Of a DNA stretch of 52,401 nucleotides, positions 26,068 to 36,825 are shown one piece after another. The DNA comes from Acidobacteriota bacterium (GTDB lineage: Bacteria; Acidobacteriota; Thermoanaerobaculia; Multivoradales; JAGPDF01). Position 1 is the first letter of the stretch, and every line of letters starts with the position of its first letter. Under the pieces are notes generated by a model, which saw only the letters and a program-made list of their open reading frames with translations, was not told the DNA's origin and did not search any database. Where the stretch lies: positions 1 to 52,401 of the forward strand of contig JAAYLR010000237.1 in NCBI GenBank assembly GCA_012521815.1. Reading direction: 5' to 3'. The position numbers and the translations under genes were made by a program.

Positions 26068-26937
26068 CTACGGCTGCCGCCGCCTGAATACCACAACTCG
26101 CGGGATCCCGGCCAAATCGTCGACGGTGCGCACGAGGTCGAGCGGCGAGCGCGCGGCCGCCGCGGCGAGGGCCGGGAGCTGCCCGGCTCCGATCTCGCCT
26201 GCGACCCAGGCGCCGGGAGCGAGCCGTGGGCCGGTCTCGGAGAGGAGCCGCAGCCAGAGCGCGAGCCCATGGCCGGGGGCGAGCAGCGCCGACCGGGGTT
26301 CGAAGTCGCGCACCGTGGCCGGAAGGTCGTCCCACTCGGCGGGGTCGATGTAGGGCGGGTTCGCGACGACGAGCGCGAACGGGGCGAGGGCGATCGGCGC
26401 GGCGAGATCGGCCGCCACGAACCGGATCCGCGCCGCGACCTGGTGGCGCCGGGCGTTGCGGCAGGCCACCGCGAGCGCCGCGGGGGAGCGGTCGGTGGCG
26501 AGCAGGCGGGCCGCGGGCAGCTCGGCGGCGAGCGTCACCGCGAGGCAGCCCGAGCCGGTGCCGATGTCGAGGATGCCCGGCCGGGGCGGCAGCGGCAGCC
26601 CGAGAGCGGTCTCGACGAGCAGCTCGGTCTCGGGCCGCGGCACGAGCACCCGCGAGTCGACCGCGAACGGCCGCCCGTAGAACTCGCGCTCGCCGAACAG
26701 ATAGGCGACCGGTTCGCCCCCGGCGCGCCGGGCGAGCCACTCCCGGTAGCGGGCCACGAGGGCGGCGGGAGCGGGTTCCTGGTCGCGGGCGAGGAGCTGG
26801 GCTTCGCCGGTCGCGAGCAGGCGGGCGAGCAGGAGCGCGGCCTCGCGGCGGGGGAGGCCGGCCGCGGCGAGCCGCGCCTGGCCTTCGCGGAGGAGGTCGC
26901 CGACGCGGAGGGTTGCCGGGTGGCGGGTGGCGGCCAC
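26068..26937 (-). CDS. prmC: Peptide chain release factor N5-glutamine methyltransferase
   Basis: 289 residues. N-terminal helical domain 1-85, with GEPVAYLFGEREFYGRPF leading to VLVPRPETE (98-105); SAM-binding DIGTGSGC (124-131); catalytic NPPY (193-196) that holds the target glutamine. It methylates the Gln of the GGQ motif in release factors. It sits 25 bases downstream of prfA, its substrate, the classical prfA-prmC order. Confidence 0.95.
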   Translation of the reverse strand: MAATRHPATLRVGDLLREGQARLAAAGLPRREAALLLARLLATGEAQLLARDQEPAPAALVARYREWLARRAGGEPVAYLFGEREFYGRPFAVDSRVLVPRPETELLVETALGLPLPPRPGILDIGTGSGCLAVTLAAELPAARLLATDRSPAALAVACRNARRHQVAARIRFVAADLAAPIALAPFALVVANPPYIDPAEWDDLPATVRDFEPRSALLAPGHGLALWLRLLSETGPRLAPGAWVAGEIGAGQLPALAAAAARSPLDLVRTVDDLAGIPRVVVFRRRQP

Positions 26938-26962
26938 GGCCCAGCGGCGCGGCGCCGGGCGG

Positions 26963-28048
<1,086 letters not shown>

Positions 28049-28098
28049 CTTGGGGGGAGCGCGGGCGGCGTCCGGCGGGGGGGCCGCCGCGCGGCGGC

Positions 28099-28305
28099 TC
28101 AGGCCGTGGTGCGGTTGTAGCGGCGGTTGAAGCGCTCGACGCGGCCCGCGGTGTCGATCAGCTTCTGCTTGCCGGTGAAATACGGGTGGCAGGCGCTGCA
28201 GATCTCGAGGCGCAGATCCTTCTTCGTAGAGTGGGTCTGGAAGGTGTTGCCGCAGGCGCAGACGGCCGTGACGAGGTGGAGCTGGGGATGGATGTTCTTC
28301 TTCAT
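28099..28305 (-). CDS. rpmE: 50S ribosomal protein L31, zinc-binding type
   Basis: 68 residues from the ATG at 28305 (MKKNIHPQ), preceded by GAGGA; a longer in-frame reading is possible but lacks homology. Zinc ligands: CACG (two Cys) and CSAC (two Cys), the C+ form, followed by the conserved HPYFTGKQK. First gene of the rpmE-prfA-prmC-murA-HIT-slt-ogt run, with a good sigma-70 promoter upstream (28357-28385). Confidence 0.95.
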   Translation of the reverse strand: MKKNIHPQLHLVTAVCACGNTFQTHSTKKDLRLEICSACHPYFTGKQKLIDTAGRVERFNRRYNRTTA

Positions 28306-28356
28306 CGGAATCCTCGGGGAGCGCGGTGCCGGGTTCAGGTTCCCGGCGGACCGCCA

Positions 28357-28385
28357 AGGATAGCCCATCCGCGGGCGGCGTTCAA
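28357..28385 (-). promoter_or_regulatory. Sigma-70-type promoter of the rpmE operon
   Basis: Minus strand: TTGAAC (28380-28385), 17-base spacer, TATCCT (28357-28362). The predicted start is near 28350, giving a leader of about 45 bases with an SD-like GAGGA. Confidence 0.6.
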
Positions 28386-28389
28386 TCCG

Positions 28390-28404
28390 GGCGGCGCTGC
28401 CGCC
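28390..28404 (-). terminator. Small GC hairpin after the response-regulator gene
   Basis: Minus-strand GGCGGC-AGC-GCCGCC, 6-bp stem, in the 106-base gap between rpmE and the response regulator. It lies next to the rpmE -35 and has no T run; weak support. Confidence 0.2.
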
Positions 28405-28411
28405 GGGGGCT

Positions 28412-29805
<1,394 letters not shown>

Positions 29806-29809
<4 letters not shown>

Positions 29810-32556
29810 CGGGTGCCGGCCACCGCCTCCGCGGGCAGGTCGACGGTGAAGCGGGCGCCTTCGCCGGGCCGGCTGGCGACCTCGATCCGGCCGCCGTGCC
29901 GGAGCACGATCTGCTGCGAGATCGCGAGGCCGAGGCCGGTGCCGCCCTGGCCGGCACGGGTGGTGAAGAGCGGGTCGAAGACCCGGCCGAGGTGCTCGGG
30001 CAGGATGCCCGGGCCGGTGTCGGTGACCACGAGCCGCGCCCGGTCGCCGGCGCGGTGGACGGCGACGGTGATCGTGCCCCCCTCGGCGAGCGCGTCGACG
30101 GCGTTGAGCAGCAGGTTGGTCGCGACCTGCTGGAGCTCGCCTTCGTCACCGATCATCCGCACCGGCTCCGGATCGAGCTCGGTGACCACCCGGATCGCGC
30201 GCCGGGAGAAGCGTTCGCGCAGCAGATCGAGGCACTCCTCGGCGAGCCGGCGCAGATCGAGCTCCCGGCGCTCGTGCGTGCGCTGCCGGGCGAAGTCGAG
30301 CAGCCCGTTGACGATGTGCGCGGCGCGGAAGGTCTGCCGCTCGACCTTCTGGAGCAGGGCGTGGCGCGGATCGTCCTCGGGGGTGTCGGCGAGCAGCATC
30401 TGGGCGTAGCTCGAGATGCCGGTCAGCGGCGTGTTCACCTCGTGCGCCACGCCGGCGGCGAGCAGGCCGAGCGAGGCGAGCCGATCCTGCTCCTGGAGTG
30501 CCTGTTCGAGCCGGGTCCGCTCGGTCAGATCCTGCACCACGAGGATCCGGCCCCCCGGCTCCGGTCCCCGGCGCAGCGCGGCCACACTGACCTGGAGCTG
30601 GCGTTCGTCATCGTCGCTGCGGCGCCAGGGCACGATCGCCGGCGGGGTCCCGGGCAGCGGCAGCTCGCCGATCGGCAGCAGGGACGCGAGCGGCCGCCCC
30701 GTCAGGCTCTCGCGCCGCACGCCGAGGAGCTCGGCGAAGGCGAGGTTGGCCTGGCGGACGACGCCCGCCTCGTCGAGCACGGCGATCCCCGCGGGCGAGG
30801 ACTCGATGATCCCTTCGTTGCGCCGCTTCAGGTCGGTGACCTGCTGGAGCTGGCCCTGCACCTGCTCGAGGAGGCGGGCGTTCTCGATGGCGAGCGCCGC
30901 CTGGTCGAGCAGCGAGCGGGTGATCTCGAGGTCCTCGCTGTTGAGCGGTTCGCCGTCCGCCTTCGGGCCGGCGAGCAGGAGACCGATCGGGCGCCGCCGC
31001 ACCGAGAGCGGGAAGGCGTAGCGGAACCCCGCCTCCGCGAGCGCGAGGAGCGTCGTCCCTTCGCCCTCGAACCCGGAGAGGGGCAGGGGCAGCACCGGCT
31101 CCCCCCAGATCCGCTCCGGCAGCTCCCAGAGCGAGCAGATCGCGCTCTGGCCACCGCTGAGGGCCGGCATGAGCCGGTCGTCGGCGACGAGGAGGAGATC
31201 GGCGTGGGTGAGCTCGAAGGCGTCGGTGAGCTCGGCCACGAGCACCCGCGAGAGCCGGTCGAGATCGCGCTCGTGCAACAGCTCGCGCCCGAGCTCGGCG
31301 AGGGCGCGCCGCCGGCGCCAGGTGGGGCCGTAGTGCAGGCGCTCGAAGAGCGAGCTCACGCGCCGCTGCGTCGGCACGACGAGCGCCGCGATCCCGAGAG
31401 CGACGGCGAACGAGCCGACGTCGTGCGACAGCGGCCAGCCGGGGGGCAGGGCTCGCCGGATCAGCAGGTCGAGCAGCGCGAAGAGCCCGAGGCCGCCGGT
31501 GATCGTCACGCCGTAGGCGAGCCCCTGCCGGAAGAGCACGCCCACGTCCCAGAGGCGGTAGCGCAGGAGCGCCCAGGCGAACGCCACCGGCACGAAGCCG
31601 AGCGGCAGGATCGTGAGCAAGTCGACGAGCGGCGGCCAGGTGATGCCGGCGGCTTTCGGCAAGGCGTAGAGGAGCGCGAACGGCAGGTAGCCGGTGGTGG
31701 CACCGATCGCCAGCCACTGCAGGACCCGGCGCTCTTCCCAGGGCAGCCGCTGCCGCCGCAGGCCCCACCAGAGCGCCGCGGCGGCCAGCGCCGAGCAGAA
31801 GCCGAGGTGCCCGAGCTCGAACCGGTCGAGGAGCGCGATCGCCCGGGCGATCGAGGTCACGGCGAGATGCCGCCCCCCGGCGAGCGCGAGATCGAGCTGG
31901 GCGACGAAGAGCAGCGCCGCGGGCAGGTAGAGGAAGGGGCGCAGCCGGCGCATCCGGGCGCGCGCCTGGAGGAGGCCCGAGAGCGCGAGGAACAGATGCA
32001 GGGTCAGCGGTGGCAGGAGGACCCGGGCCAGCCCTTCGAGCAGGTAGAGCGCCCGGCCCGTGCCGTCGAGAGGGAAGACCGGGGAGAGGAGGTAGACCGC
32101 GGCCGATGCCGCGCACCAGAGCGCGAAGAGAGTGCTCCGGGCCGGGCGCCAGAGCGCGAAGAGCGCGATCCCGAGGTAGAGGAGCCCGACGAGCGCGAGG
32201 AGGAGGTAGCCGAAGTCGAGCGCGAGCGGCGGCGGGAGGTAGGCGACCGTGACGAGCTCCTCGCCGCGGGCGACGACGAGATGGTGCTCGCCGCCCGCGC
32301 GAAGGAGTCTGGGCAGATCACGGCCGGCGGTGGTCCCGTCGACGAGGAGGATCTGGTCGCCGGCGACCAGGCCGGTGGCGGGTTCTGCGACCGCTTCGAC
32401 CCGCCAGTGGCTGGCACCCTCCTCGCCTCGAAAACCGAGAGGCTGGAAAGAGGCGAGCTTGCGACTGAAGCCGACGGCTCCCGTGGCCATGACCAGCGCG
32501 AGCACGACGAGGCAGAGAAGAAGCTGCGCGCGGCGCTCGGTGGTCGGAGTCGTCAT
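29806..32556 (-). CDS. Membrane histidine kinase: TM, PDZ-like, multi-TM, GAF, PAS, HisKA-HATPase
   Basis: 916 residues. TM1 at about 10-30; residues 50-108 contain GLVAGDQILLVDG (62-74), the carboxylate-binding signature of a PDZ domain, on the outer side; about nine further hydrophobic spans between 113 and 396; GAF-like 415-560; PAS 578-680 (IIESSPAGIAVLDEAG); dimerisation helix with VAHEVNTPLTGISSY (phospho-His705); HATPase with NLLLNAVDAL (N box), DTGPGI and GTGLGL. It senses an envelope or membrane signal and phosphorylates the sigma-54 regulator translated directly after it. Multi-TM/GAF kinases paired with sigma-54 regulators (PrsK/PrsR type) are the nearest known arrangement I recall; the outer PDZ is an added element. 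Confidence 0.9.
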
Positions 32557-32595
32557 GATCGCAGACGGCCTCGAGAGTCGTCACCGAGGGGGAGA

Positions 32596-32611
32596 AGCAC
32601 GCTCCATGCCA
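32596..32611 (-). promoter_or_regulatory. Sigma-54 (-24/-12) promoter of the kinase-regulator operon
   Basis: Minus strand TGGCATGGAGCGTGCT fits TGGCAYRNNNNNTGCW with the obligatory GG-N10-GC spacing. The predicted transcription start is near 32586, about 30 bases before the kinase ATG at 32556. Confidence 0.65.
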
Positions 32612-32648
32612 CCGGATCAAGCAGATGAAGCCGCAGTTTACCCAATCG

Positions 32649-32661
32649 AATCAGCAGTTTG
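32649..32661 (+). promoter_or_regulatory. IHF-like site upstream of the sigma-54 promoter
   Basis: AATCAGCAGTTTG differs by one base from WATCAANNNNTTR. It lies between the putative activator palindrome and the -24/-12 element, where IHF bends DNA in many sigma-54 promoters. The motif is degenerate, so moderate support. Confidence 0.35.
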
Positions 32662-32686
32662 TGAAACCGGTATTCAAAAATATGGA

Positions 32687-32710
32687 CAATTCCCGGGAAA
32701 TTGGATCCAA
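32687..32710. promoter_or_regulatory. Overlapping palindromes, candidate activator (UAS) site
   Basis: CAATTCCCGGGAAATTG (32687-32703) has 5-bp arms CAATT/AATTG and the inner perfect palindrome TTCCCGGGAA; it runs into a second perfect palindrome, TTGGATCCAA (32701-32710). Centre about 110 bases upstream of the predicted sigma-54 start, the usual distance for an enhancer. The surrounding 32629-32712 is unusually AT-rich. Confidence 0.5.
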
Positions 32711-32772
32711 GCGGATCGATTCCCGCATCGCAGGCGCGTGCCGGGACGCCGGGCGATCCCGCGGCCCGGGGC

Positions 32773-34680
32773 TCAGAAACGGACCGAGAGACCGGTGGTG
32801 ATGCGACGGCGGAACCCCTCGAAGGGGTGCTGGTCGCCATAGGCGGTAGTGCCGCGGGCGAGCTCCATGTTCACCCGCATCGCCCACTCCGTGCTGAGGT
32901 CGAAGAAGACGTTGAGGTCCTGCACCAGGGTGAGCTGCAGCCGTTCGGCGTCGAGCGAGGAGAGCCCGGGGCGCCGGGAATCGAGCGGCTCGAGATCCTG
33001 GGAGAGGCGCTGGAAGGCGAGCAGCACGCCCGTGCCGAGGTTGAGGAAGCGGGTGTCGAGCGAGGTGACGAGGTAGGTGACGCCGTTGCGGTAGGCGTTC
33101 TGATCCGCCGCGAGGAAGGTGCCGCCACCACCGAGGGCCGCGATCGACTCCCAGCGCGCGACGAGGAAGCCACCGAACTGCCGCGACAGCGTCACCCGCA
33201 CCTCCGGCACCCGGTCGCCCGGCACCAGGAAGAGGCTCTCGAACTGATCGAAGAAGTCGCGGCTGAAGTAGAGCCGAACGGTGCGATCGTAGTCGCGGCT
33301 CGCGAGCTCCACCGCGAAGAGGTTCTCCTCGTTGCCCCGGCGCACGCCGAGCTGGTAGCAGGAGAGCCCGGCCATCTCGCAGGGATCCTCCTCGACGACC
33401 AGCAGCGGCAGGAACTCCCGCTGCCCCCAGCGGTCGTCGTTTTCCATCTCGAAGCGATGGGAGACGAGCGCCTCGCCGCGCCAGGAGCCGCCGAGGCCGA
33501 CACCGACGCCGGCCCGGGGCGTCACCGCGACCCCGTTCTCGTGCAGCCCGCCGGCGAGTCCGTACTCGAGCTCGACCCGCTCGCCGAGCAGGAGATCACC
33601 GCCGCCGAACGCTTCGAGCTGACGGGTGCTCAGCCGCCCTCCGGACGCCGAGAGGAGCTCGTCGAGATACGAACCGGTGCGCTGGCGGAAGCGCAGACCG
33701 GCGCGCAGGCCGGCATCCCGGGTCAGCGGGCGTGCGTACGTGCCCTCGAGGCGGACGGAACGCGAGGCGATCGGAATCGCCGCCGGCGCCACCGGCCCCT
33801 GGGCATGGAGGCCGTTCTCCTCGGTGTACCAGGCGCTGAGCGCCGACTCGCCCGTGCTGCCGATCGAACCGCTCCAGCGCACGCCGTACTGCTGGAAGTC
33901 GACCGGCACCAGCTCGTCGCCGACGAAGGTGTTCAGGCGGTTGACCCGGGAACGCAGGTCGAGCTCGCCGTGGCTCCCGTGCGCGAGGCGAACCGCCAGG
34001 GAAGAGGCCTCTCCGCCCTGTCCGGCCATGCCCCCGGCGAAGCTCTCCGGCGCCAGCTGGCGGTAGTCGCCGTCGAGGCGCAGCAGCAGTCCCCTGAGCT
34101 GTCCTTCGAGGCGCACCTCGCCGCCGGTCATCGCCGCCTCGGCGCCGTCGGGCAGATCGAGGGTGCCGGTCTCGGCGCTCATCGCCGCGGCGAAGCCGGG
34201 CCGGGGTGTCCCGGGGGGTTCGTGAGCGGCGAGGAGGGTCTCCGTGCCGCCGGTCTCGAGCTCGCGCAGCACGTCGGCAGGAACCTGCTCGCGCAGGCTC
34301 CAGAACTCCTCGCCGGGGCGTCCCGGTTCGGCCTGCCCGGCGGCCGGGGCGAGCTGCAGCTCGACCCACTGCGCCGCGTCCCGCGACGCGCGCGTGAGCA
34401 TCACCACCGCGGGGAGGAACCCCCGCTTGAAGGCCACGAGCTTGTAGAGCCCCGCCGGCAGCGCATCGAAGAGGAATTCGCCGCCGCCGCCGGTGGTCGC
34501 GAGGCGCAGGGTGCGGTCGACGAGCTGGTAGGCGTAGACCTGCACCGACGCGAGCGGGATTCCCCCCTCGAGCACCTGACCGGAGACCGCCCCGCGCCCC
34601 GGATCGGCGCCGGCGCCGATTGCCGGGGCCGCCCCCAGGAGGGCGAGGAGGAGGAGCGGAAGGTAGACGCTTCGCTTCAC
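32773..34680 (-). CDS. Outer-membrane protein with carboxypeptidase-regulatory-like N-terminal domain
   Basis: 635 residues from a GTG at 34680 (VKRSVYLPLLLLALLGAAPA, a signal peptide); the open frame extends to 36063 but that part overlaps comF and another gene. Residues about 29-100 are a CarboxypepD_reg-like beta sandwich (GAVSGQVLEGGIPLASVQVYAY ... FDALPAGLYKLVAFKRGF). From about 180 the sequence alternates polar and hydrophobic residues in amphipathic strands and ends in TTGLSVRF, the C-terminal Phe of outer-membrane barrels. No plug domain or TonB box was seen, so a TonB-dependent role is not supported. One Cys pair (DPCEMAGLSCY) lies in a probable loop. Family common in Acidobacteriota; substrate unknown. 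Confidence 0.72.
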   Translation of the reverse strand: MKRSVYLPLLLLALLGAAPAIGAGADPGRGAVSGQVLEGGIPLASVQVYAYQLVDRTLRLATTGGGGEFLFDALPAGLYKLVAFKRGFLPAVVMLTRASRDAAQWVELQLAPAAGQAEPGRPGEEFWSLREQVPADVLRELETGGTETLLAAHEPPGTPRPGFAAAMSAETGTLDLPDGAEAAMTGGEVRLEGQLRGLLLRLDGDYRQLAPESFAGGMAGQGGEASSLAVRLAHGSHGELDLRSRVNRLNTFVGDELVPVDFQQYGVRWSGSIGSTGESALSAWYTEENGLHAQGPVAPAAIPIASRSVRLEGTYARPLTRDAGLRAGLRFRQRTGSYLDELLSASGGRLSTRQLEAFGGGDLLLGERVELEYGLAGGLHENGVAVTPRAGVGVGLGGSWRGEALVSHRFEMENDDRWGQREFLPLLVVEEDPCEMAGLSCYQLGVRRGNEENLFAVELASRDYDRTVRLYFSRDFFDQFESLFLVPGDRVPEVRVTLSRQFGGFLVARWESIAALGGGGTFLAADQNAYRNGVTYLVTSLDTRFLNLGTGVLLAFQRLSQDLEPLDSRRPGLSSLDAERLQLTLVQDLNVFFDLSTEWAMRVNMELARGTTAYGDQHPFEGFRRRITTGLSVRF

Positions 34681-34703
34681 GGGATGACCGCCCTGACGAT
34701 CAC

Positions 34704-34732
34704 ACTTTAGACCAATGGGCAAGGGGGTGCAA
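34704..34732 (-). promoter_or_regulatory. Sigma-70-type promoter of the outer-membrane protein gene
   Basis: Minus strand TTGCAC (34727-34732), 17-base spacer, TAAAGT (34704-34709), in the gap after the comF stop. The start would be near 34697, about 17 bases before the GTG. Confidence 0.5.
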
Positions 34733-34736
34733 TGGT

Positions 34737-35486
34737 TCACTCCCGCCGGGCGGAGGCCTGCTCGGGAGTGGCGGCCAGGGCGAACGCCTCGACCGTGGCT
34801 CCGCCGCCGCACAGGGCCCGGGCCGCGGCGGCGAGAGTCGAGCCGGTGGTGAAGACGTCGTCGACGAGCAGTACCCGGAGGCCGCCGACCTGCGCGCGCT
34901 GCCGCAGCGAGAAGGCTGCCCGGGGGCCCCGCAGGCGCTCGTCGCGGGGCAGGCTGACCTGCGGCCGGGTCGGGCGGCGCCGACGCAGAGGGGTGGCGAA
35001 CGGTACCCCGAGACGTGCTGCCAGCGGACTGGCGATCCGCTCCGCCTGGTTGAAGCCGCGGGCGAGCCGCCGGCGCCAGTGGAGGGGAACCGGCGCCACG
35101 AGGTCCCAGCGCGCCGCCTCGCCGGCGAGGTGGGCAGCGGCCGCCGCCGCGAGCTCGGCGCCGAGGTAGTCGAGACGCTCGAACTTCAGTCCGGCGATCA
35201 CGGCGTCGAGGGGCGGCTGGTAGTACCAGAGCACCCGGAGTCGCGCGAACGGCGGCGGCGTGACGAGGCAGCGGCCGCACCGGCGGGGAGCCGGGCCGGC
35301 GTCCCCGGTGAGTGGCCGGGCACAGGTTGCGCAGCTCGCCGCCGGCACGGCCACGACCCTCCCGTGGCAGGCCCGGCAGAGGCCGAAAGGAGCGGCGAGC
35401 CCGTGCCGCGGCCGGCGGCAGGCGAGGCAGGTATCGGGCACGAACCAGTCGAAGAGGCGGGCGGACCACCGCGAGAAACCGGACAT
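34737..35486 (-). CDS. comF: ComF-family phosphoribosyltransferase-like protein
   Basis: 249 residues from the ATG at 35486. The N-terminus has four Cys pairs (Cys20/23, 37/40, 52/55, 70/73), the zinc-ribbon of the ComF family, then WYYQPPLDAVIAGLKFERL, PLHWRRRLARGFNQAERIA and the PRPP-binding loop VLLVDDVFTTGSTL. ComF proteins are needed for DNA uptake in competent bacteria and have a PRT fold; no other competence gene is in the window. An outer-membrane gene is divergent upstream. Confidence 0.9.
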   Translation of the reverse strand: MSGFSRWSARLFDWFVPDTCLACRRPRHGLAAPFGLCRACHGRVVAVPAASCATCARPLTGDAGPAPRRCGRCLVTPPPFARLRVLWYYQPPLDAVIAGLKFERLDYLGAELAAAAAAHLAGEAARWDLVAPVPLHWRRRLARGFNQAERIASPLAARLGVPFATPLRRRRPTRPQVSLPRDERLRGPRAAFSLRQRAQVGGLRVLLVDDVFTTGSTLAAAARALCGGGATVEAFALAATPEQASARRE

Positions 35487-35577
35487 GGCGAGTACCGGTG
35501 ACGGACGCGAAGCCGCCGGTGATACTGTCGGCCCGTTCTTCCGGCTCTGCGGACGGACCGTCACGGAGATCAGTTCG

Positions 35578-36129
35578 ATGCGTAAGACCGTTCCCCTGCT
35601 CCTCGCGCTGCTCGTTCTGTTCGGGCTCGCCGCGGAGGCTTCGGCGCACAGCCTGGAGAGCTCGCTCTTCTCGATCGGGGTGCTCGGCGGGAGCGGCGGC
35701 GCCTTCGACGTCGATCCCGATCCCGGTCTCTCCAACCGGACCTGGATGGCCGTCGGCCGGATGACCACCGATCTCTCGACCCAGGTCGGGCTGCGGGTCG
35801 GCCGGTTCGAGTTCGACAGAGAGGCCGGCTTCGGTGATCTCCAGAAGGCGAACCTCGATTTCGCGCTGCTCGCCGGCGAGTACCGCTTCCCGAAGAACTA
35901 CTACGACGTGGGCGTCTACCTCGGCTTGGGCGGCTACCGGCTCGACGGGTACGACGCCGCCGGCGAGCGGGACGATCACTCGGCGCTCGGCCTCGCCTTC
36001 GGCATCACCGGCGACTACCGGCTCTGGCGGAACCTCTTCCTCTCCGCCGAGATCACCGGCCACTACGTCTTCCTCGACCGCACCAACCTCTTCGGGGCCG
36101 CGTTCGCGGGGCTCAGCCTCCGCTTCTAG
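35578..36129 (+). CDS. Small outer-membrane beta-barrel protein
   Basis: 183 residues; signal peptide 1-23 (KTVPLLLALLVLFGLAAEASA). The mature part alternates hydrophobic and polar residues in about eight strands (for example TQVGLRVGRFEFD, YYDVGVYLGLGGYRLDGYD, LGLAFGITGDYRLW, LFLSAEITGHYVFL) and ends in GLSLRF, the C-terminal barrel signature. Likely an eight-stranded OmpW/OmpA-like barrel; function unknown. A TGATACTGT extended -10-like element ends at 35528, about 50 bases before the ATG. Confidence 0.72.
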   Translation: MRKTVPLLLALLVLFGLAAEASAHSLESSLFSIGVLGGSGGAFDVDPDPGLSNRTWMAVGRMTTDLSTQVGLRVGRFEFDREAGFGDLQKANLDFALLAGEYRFPKNYYDVGVYLGLGGYRLDGYDAAGERDDHSALGLAFGITGDYRLWRNLFLSAEITGHYVFLDRTNLFGAAFAGLSLRF

Positions 36130-36146
36130 GTGGGATCCGCCCGGCT

Positions 36147-36175
36147 CACCGCGGCGGCTCGAGCCGGCCGCGGTG
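36147..36175. terminator. Bidirectional palindrome between convergent genes
   Basis: CACCGCGGC (36147-36155) pairs with GCCGCGGTG (36167-36175), around an inner GGCTCGAGCC palindrome with one bulged G. It lies between the barrel gene and the TlpA-like gene and has no T run. Confidence 0.5.
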
Positions 36176-36207
36176 GCGATGCGACGAGCCTCTTTCCGGG
36201 CCGGAGC

Positions 36208-36762
36208 TCAGCGGGCGTCGGCGATCGCCGACCGGAGCAGGATGCGCAGATCGGCGCGGTCCCAGTCGGTCGCGCCCTCGTACTTCTCGATCACCTTGCC
36301 GTTGACGAGCAGGTAGGTCTCGGGGATCTGCGACGTCCCCCAGCGCTTGGCGACCCCCCAGGTCGGATCGTAGAGGTTCTCCGCCGCGAGCTCGCCCAGG
36401 AAGTCGGGGACGCGAGCCGGATCGTCGCGCACCGCGACGAAGACGAGGGCGAAGCCGGGCTCGTCGCGGAAATCGGCGGCGAGGCGGCGCAGCACCGGGA
36501 TCTCCGTGACGCAGGGCGGACACCAGGTCGCCCAGAAGTGGAGGAGGGTGACCGGGGCGAAGTGCTCGGCGAGGACGACGCGCTGGCCGGCGCCGTCGAC
36601 CGGTTCCGGCTGCGGCGCGAGGGAGAGACGCTCGCCGCGCGGCCAGAAGAGGGCCGCGAGCGCCGCCAGCACGAGGGCGACGAGCAGCCAGCGCGGCGGG
36701 CTCGGCGAGCGGCCGGCAGGTGCCGGATCGGGGGCGGGAATGAGGGACGAAGGTTCGCTCAT
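36208..36762 (-). CDS. Membrane-anchored TlpA/ResA-like thioredoxin
   Basis: 184 residues from the ATG at 36762. A single hydrophobic segment (about 24-40) anchors it; residues 60-184 are a thioredoxin fold with WCPPC (Cys81, Cys84), preceded by VTLLHFWAT, and the cis-Pro region TSQIPETYLLVNG. TlpA/ResA proteins reduce disulfides in periplasmic proteins, for example apocytochromes c. A CxxCH haem-type protein is encoded 3 kb away. Divergent from hflX; the symmetric TAGACTA at 36805-36811 may be its promoter. Confidence 0.88.
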   Translation of the reverse strand: MSEPSSLIPAPDPAPAGRSPSPPRWLLVALVLAALAALFWPRGERLSLAPQPEPVDGAGQRVVLAEHFAPVTLLHFWATWCPPCVTEIPVLRRLAADFRDEPGFALVFVAVRDDPARVPDFLGELAAENLYDPTWGVAKRWGTSQIPETYLLVNGKVIEKYEGATDWDRADLRILLRSAIADAR

Positions 36763-36804
36763 CGGATGGGCGCCGGGGGTGGTCTCCCGCGCCGCCGAAT
36801 CGCC

Positions 36805-36811
36805 TAGACTA
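36805..36811. promoter_or_regulatory. Symmetric TAGACTA: overlapping divergent -10 elements
   Basis: Plus-strand TAGACT (36805-36810) lies 15 bases before the hflX TTG start; minus-strand TAGTCT (36806-36811) lies about 43 bases before the TlpA-like start. Same arrangement as at 11950. Confidence 0.42.
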
Positions 36812-36825
36812 CGCGGGGCTCGCCA

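Noticed and set aside
34719-34732. TTGCACCCCCTTGC as a sigma-54 promoter before the outer-membrane gene
   Set aside because: The invariant GG is broken and the spacing to GC is 9, not 10. The sigma-70 reading with TAAAGT fits better.
34681-36063. N-terminal extension of the outer-membrane protein frame beyond the GTG at 34680
   Set aside because: It runs through comF and the divergent barrel gene in another frame and has no domain; the GTG begins a clean signal peptide.
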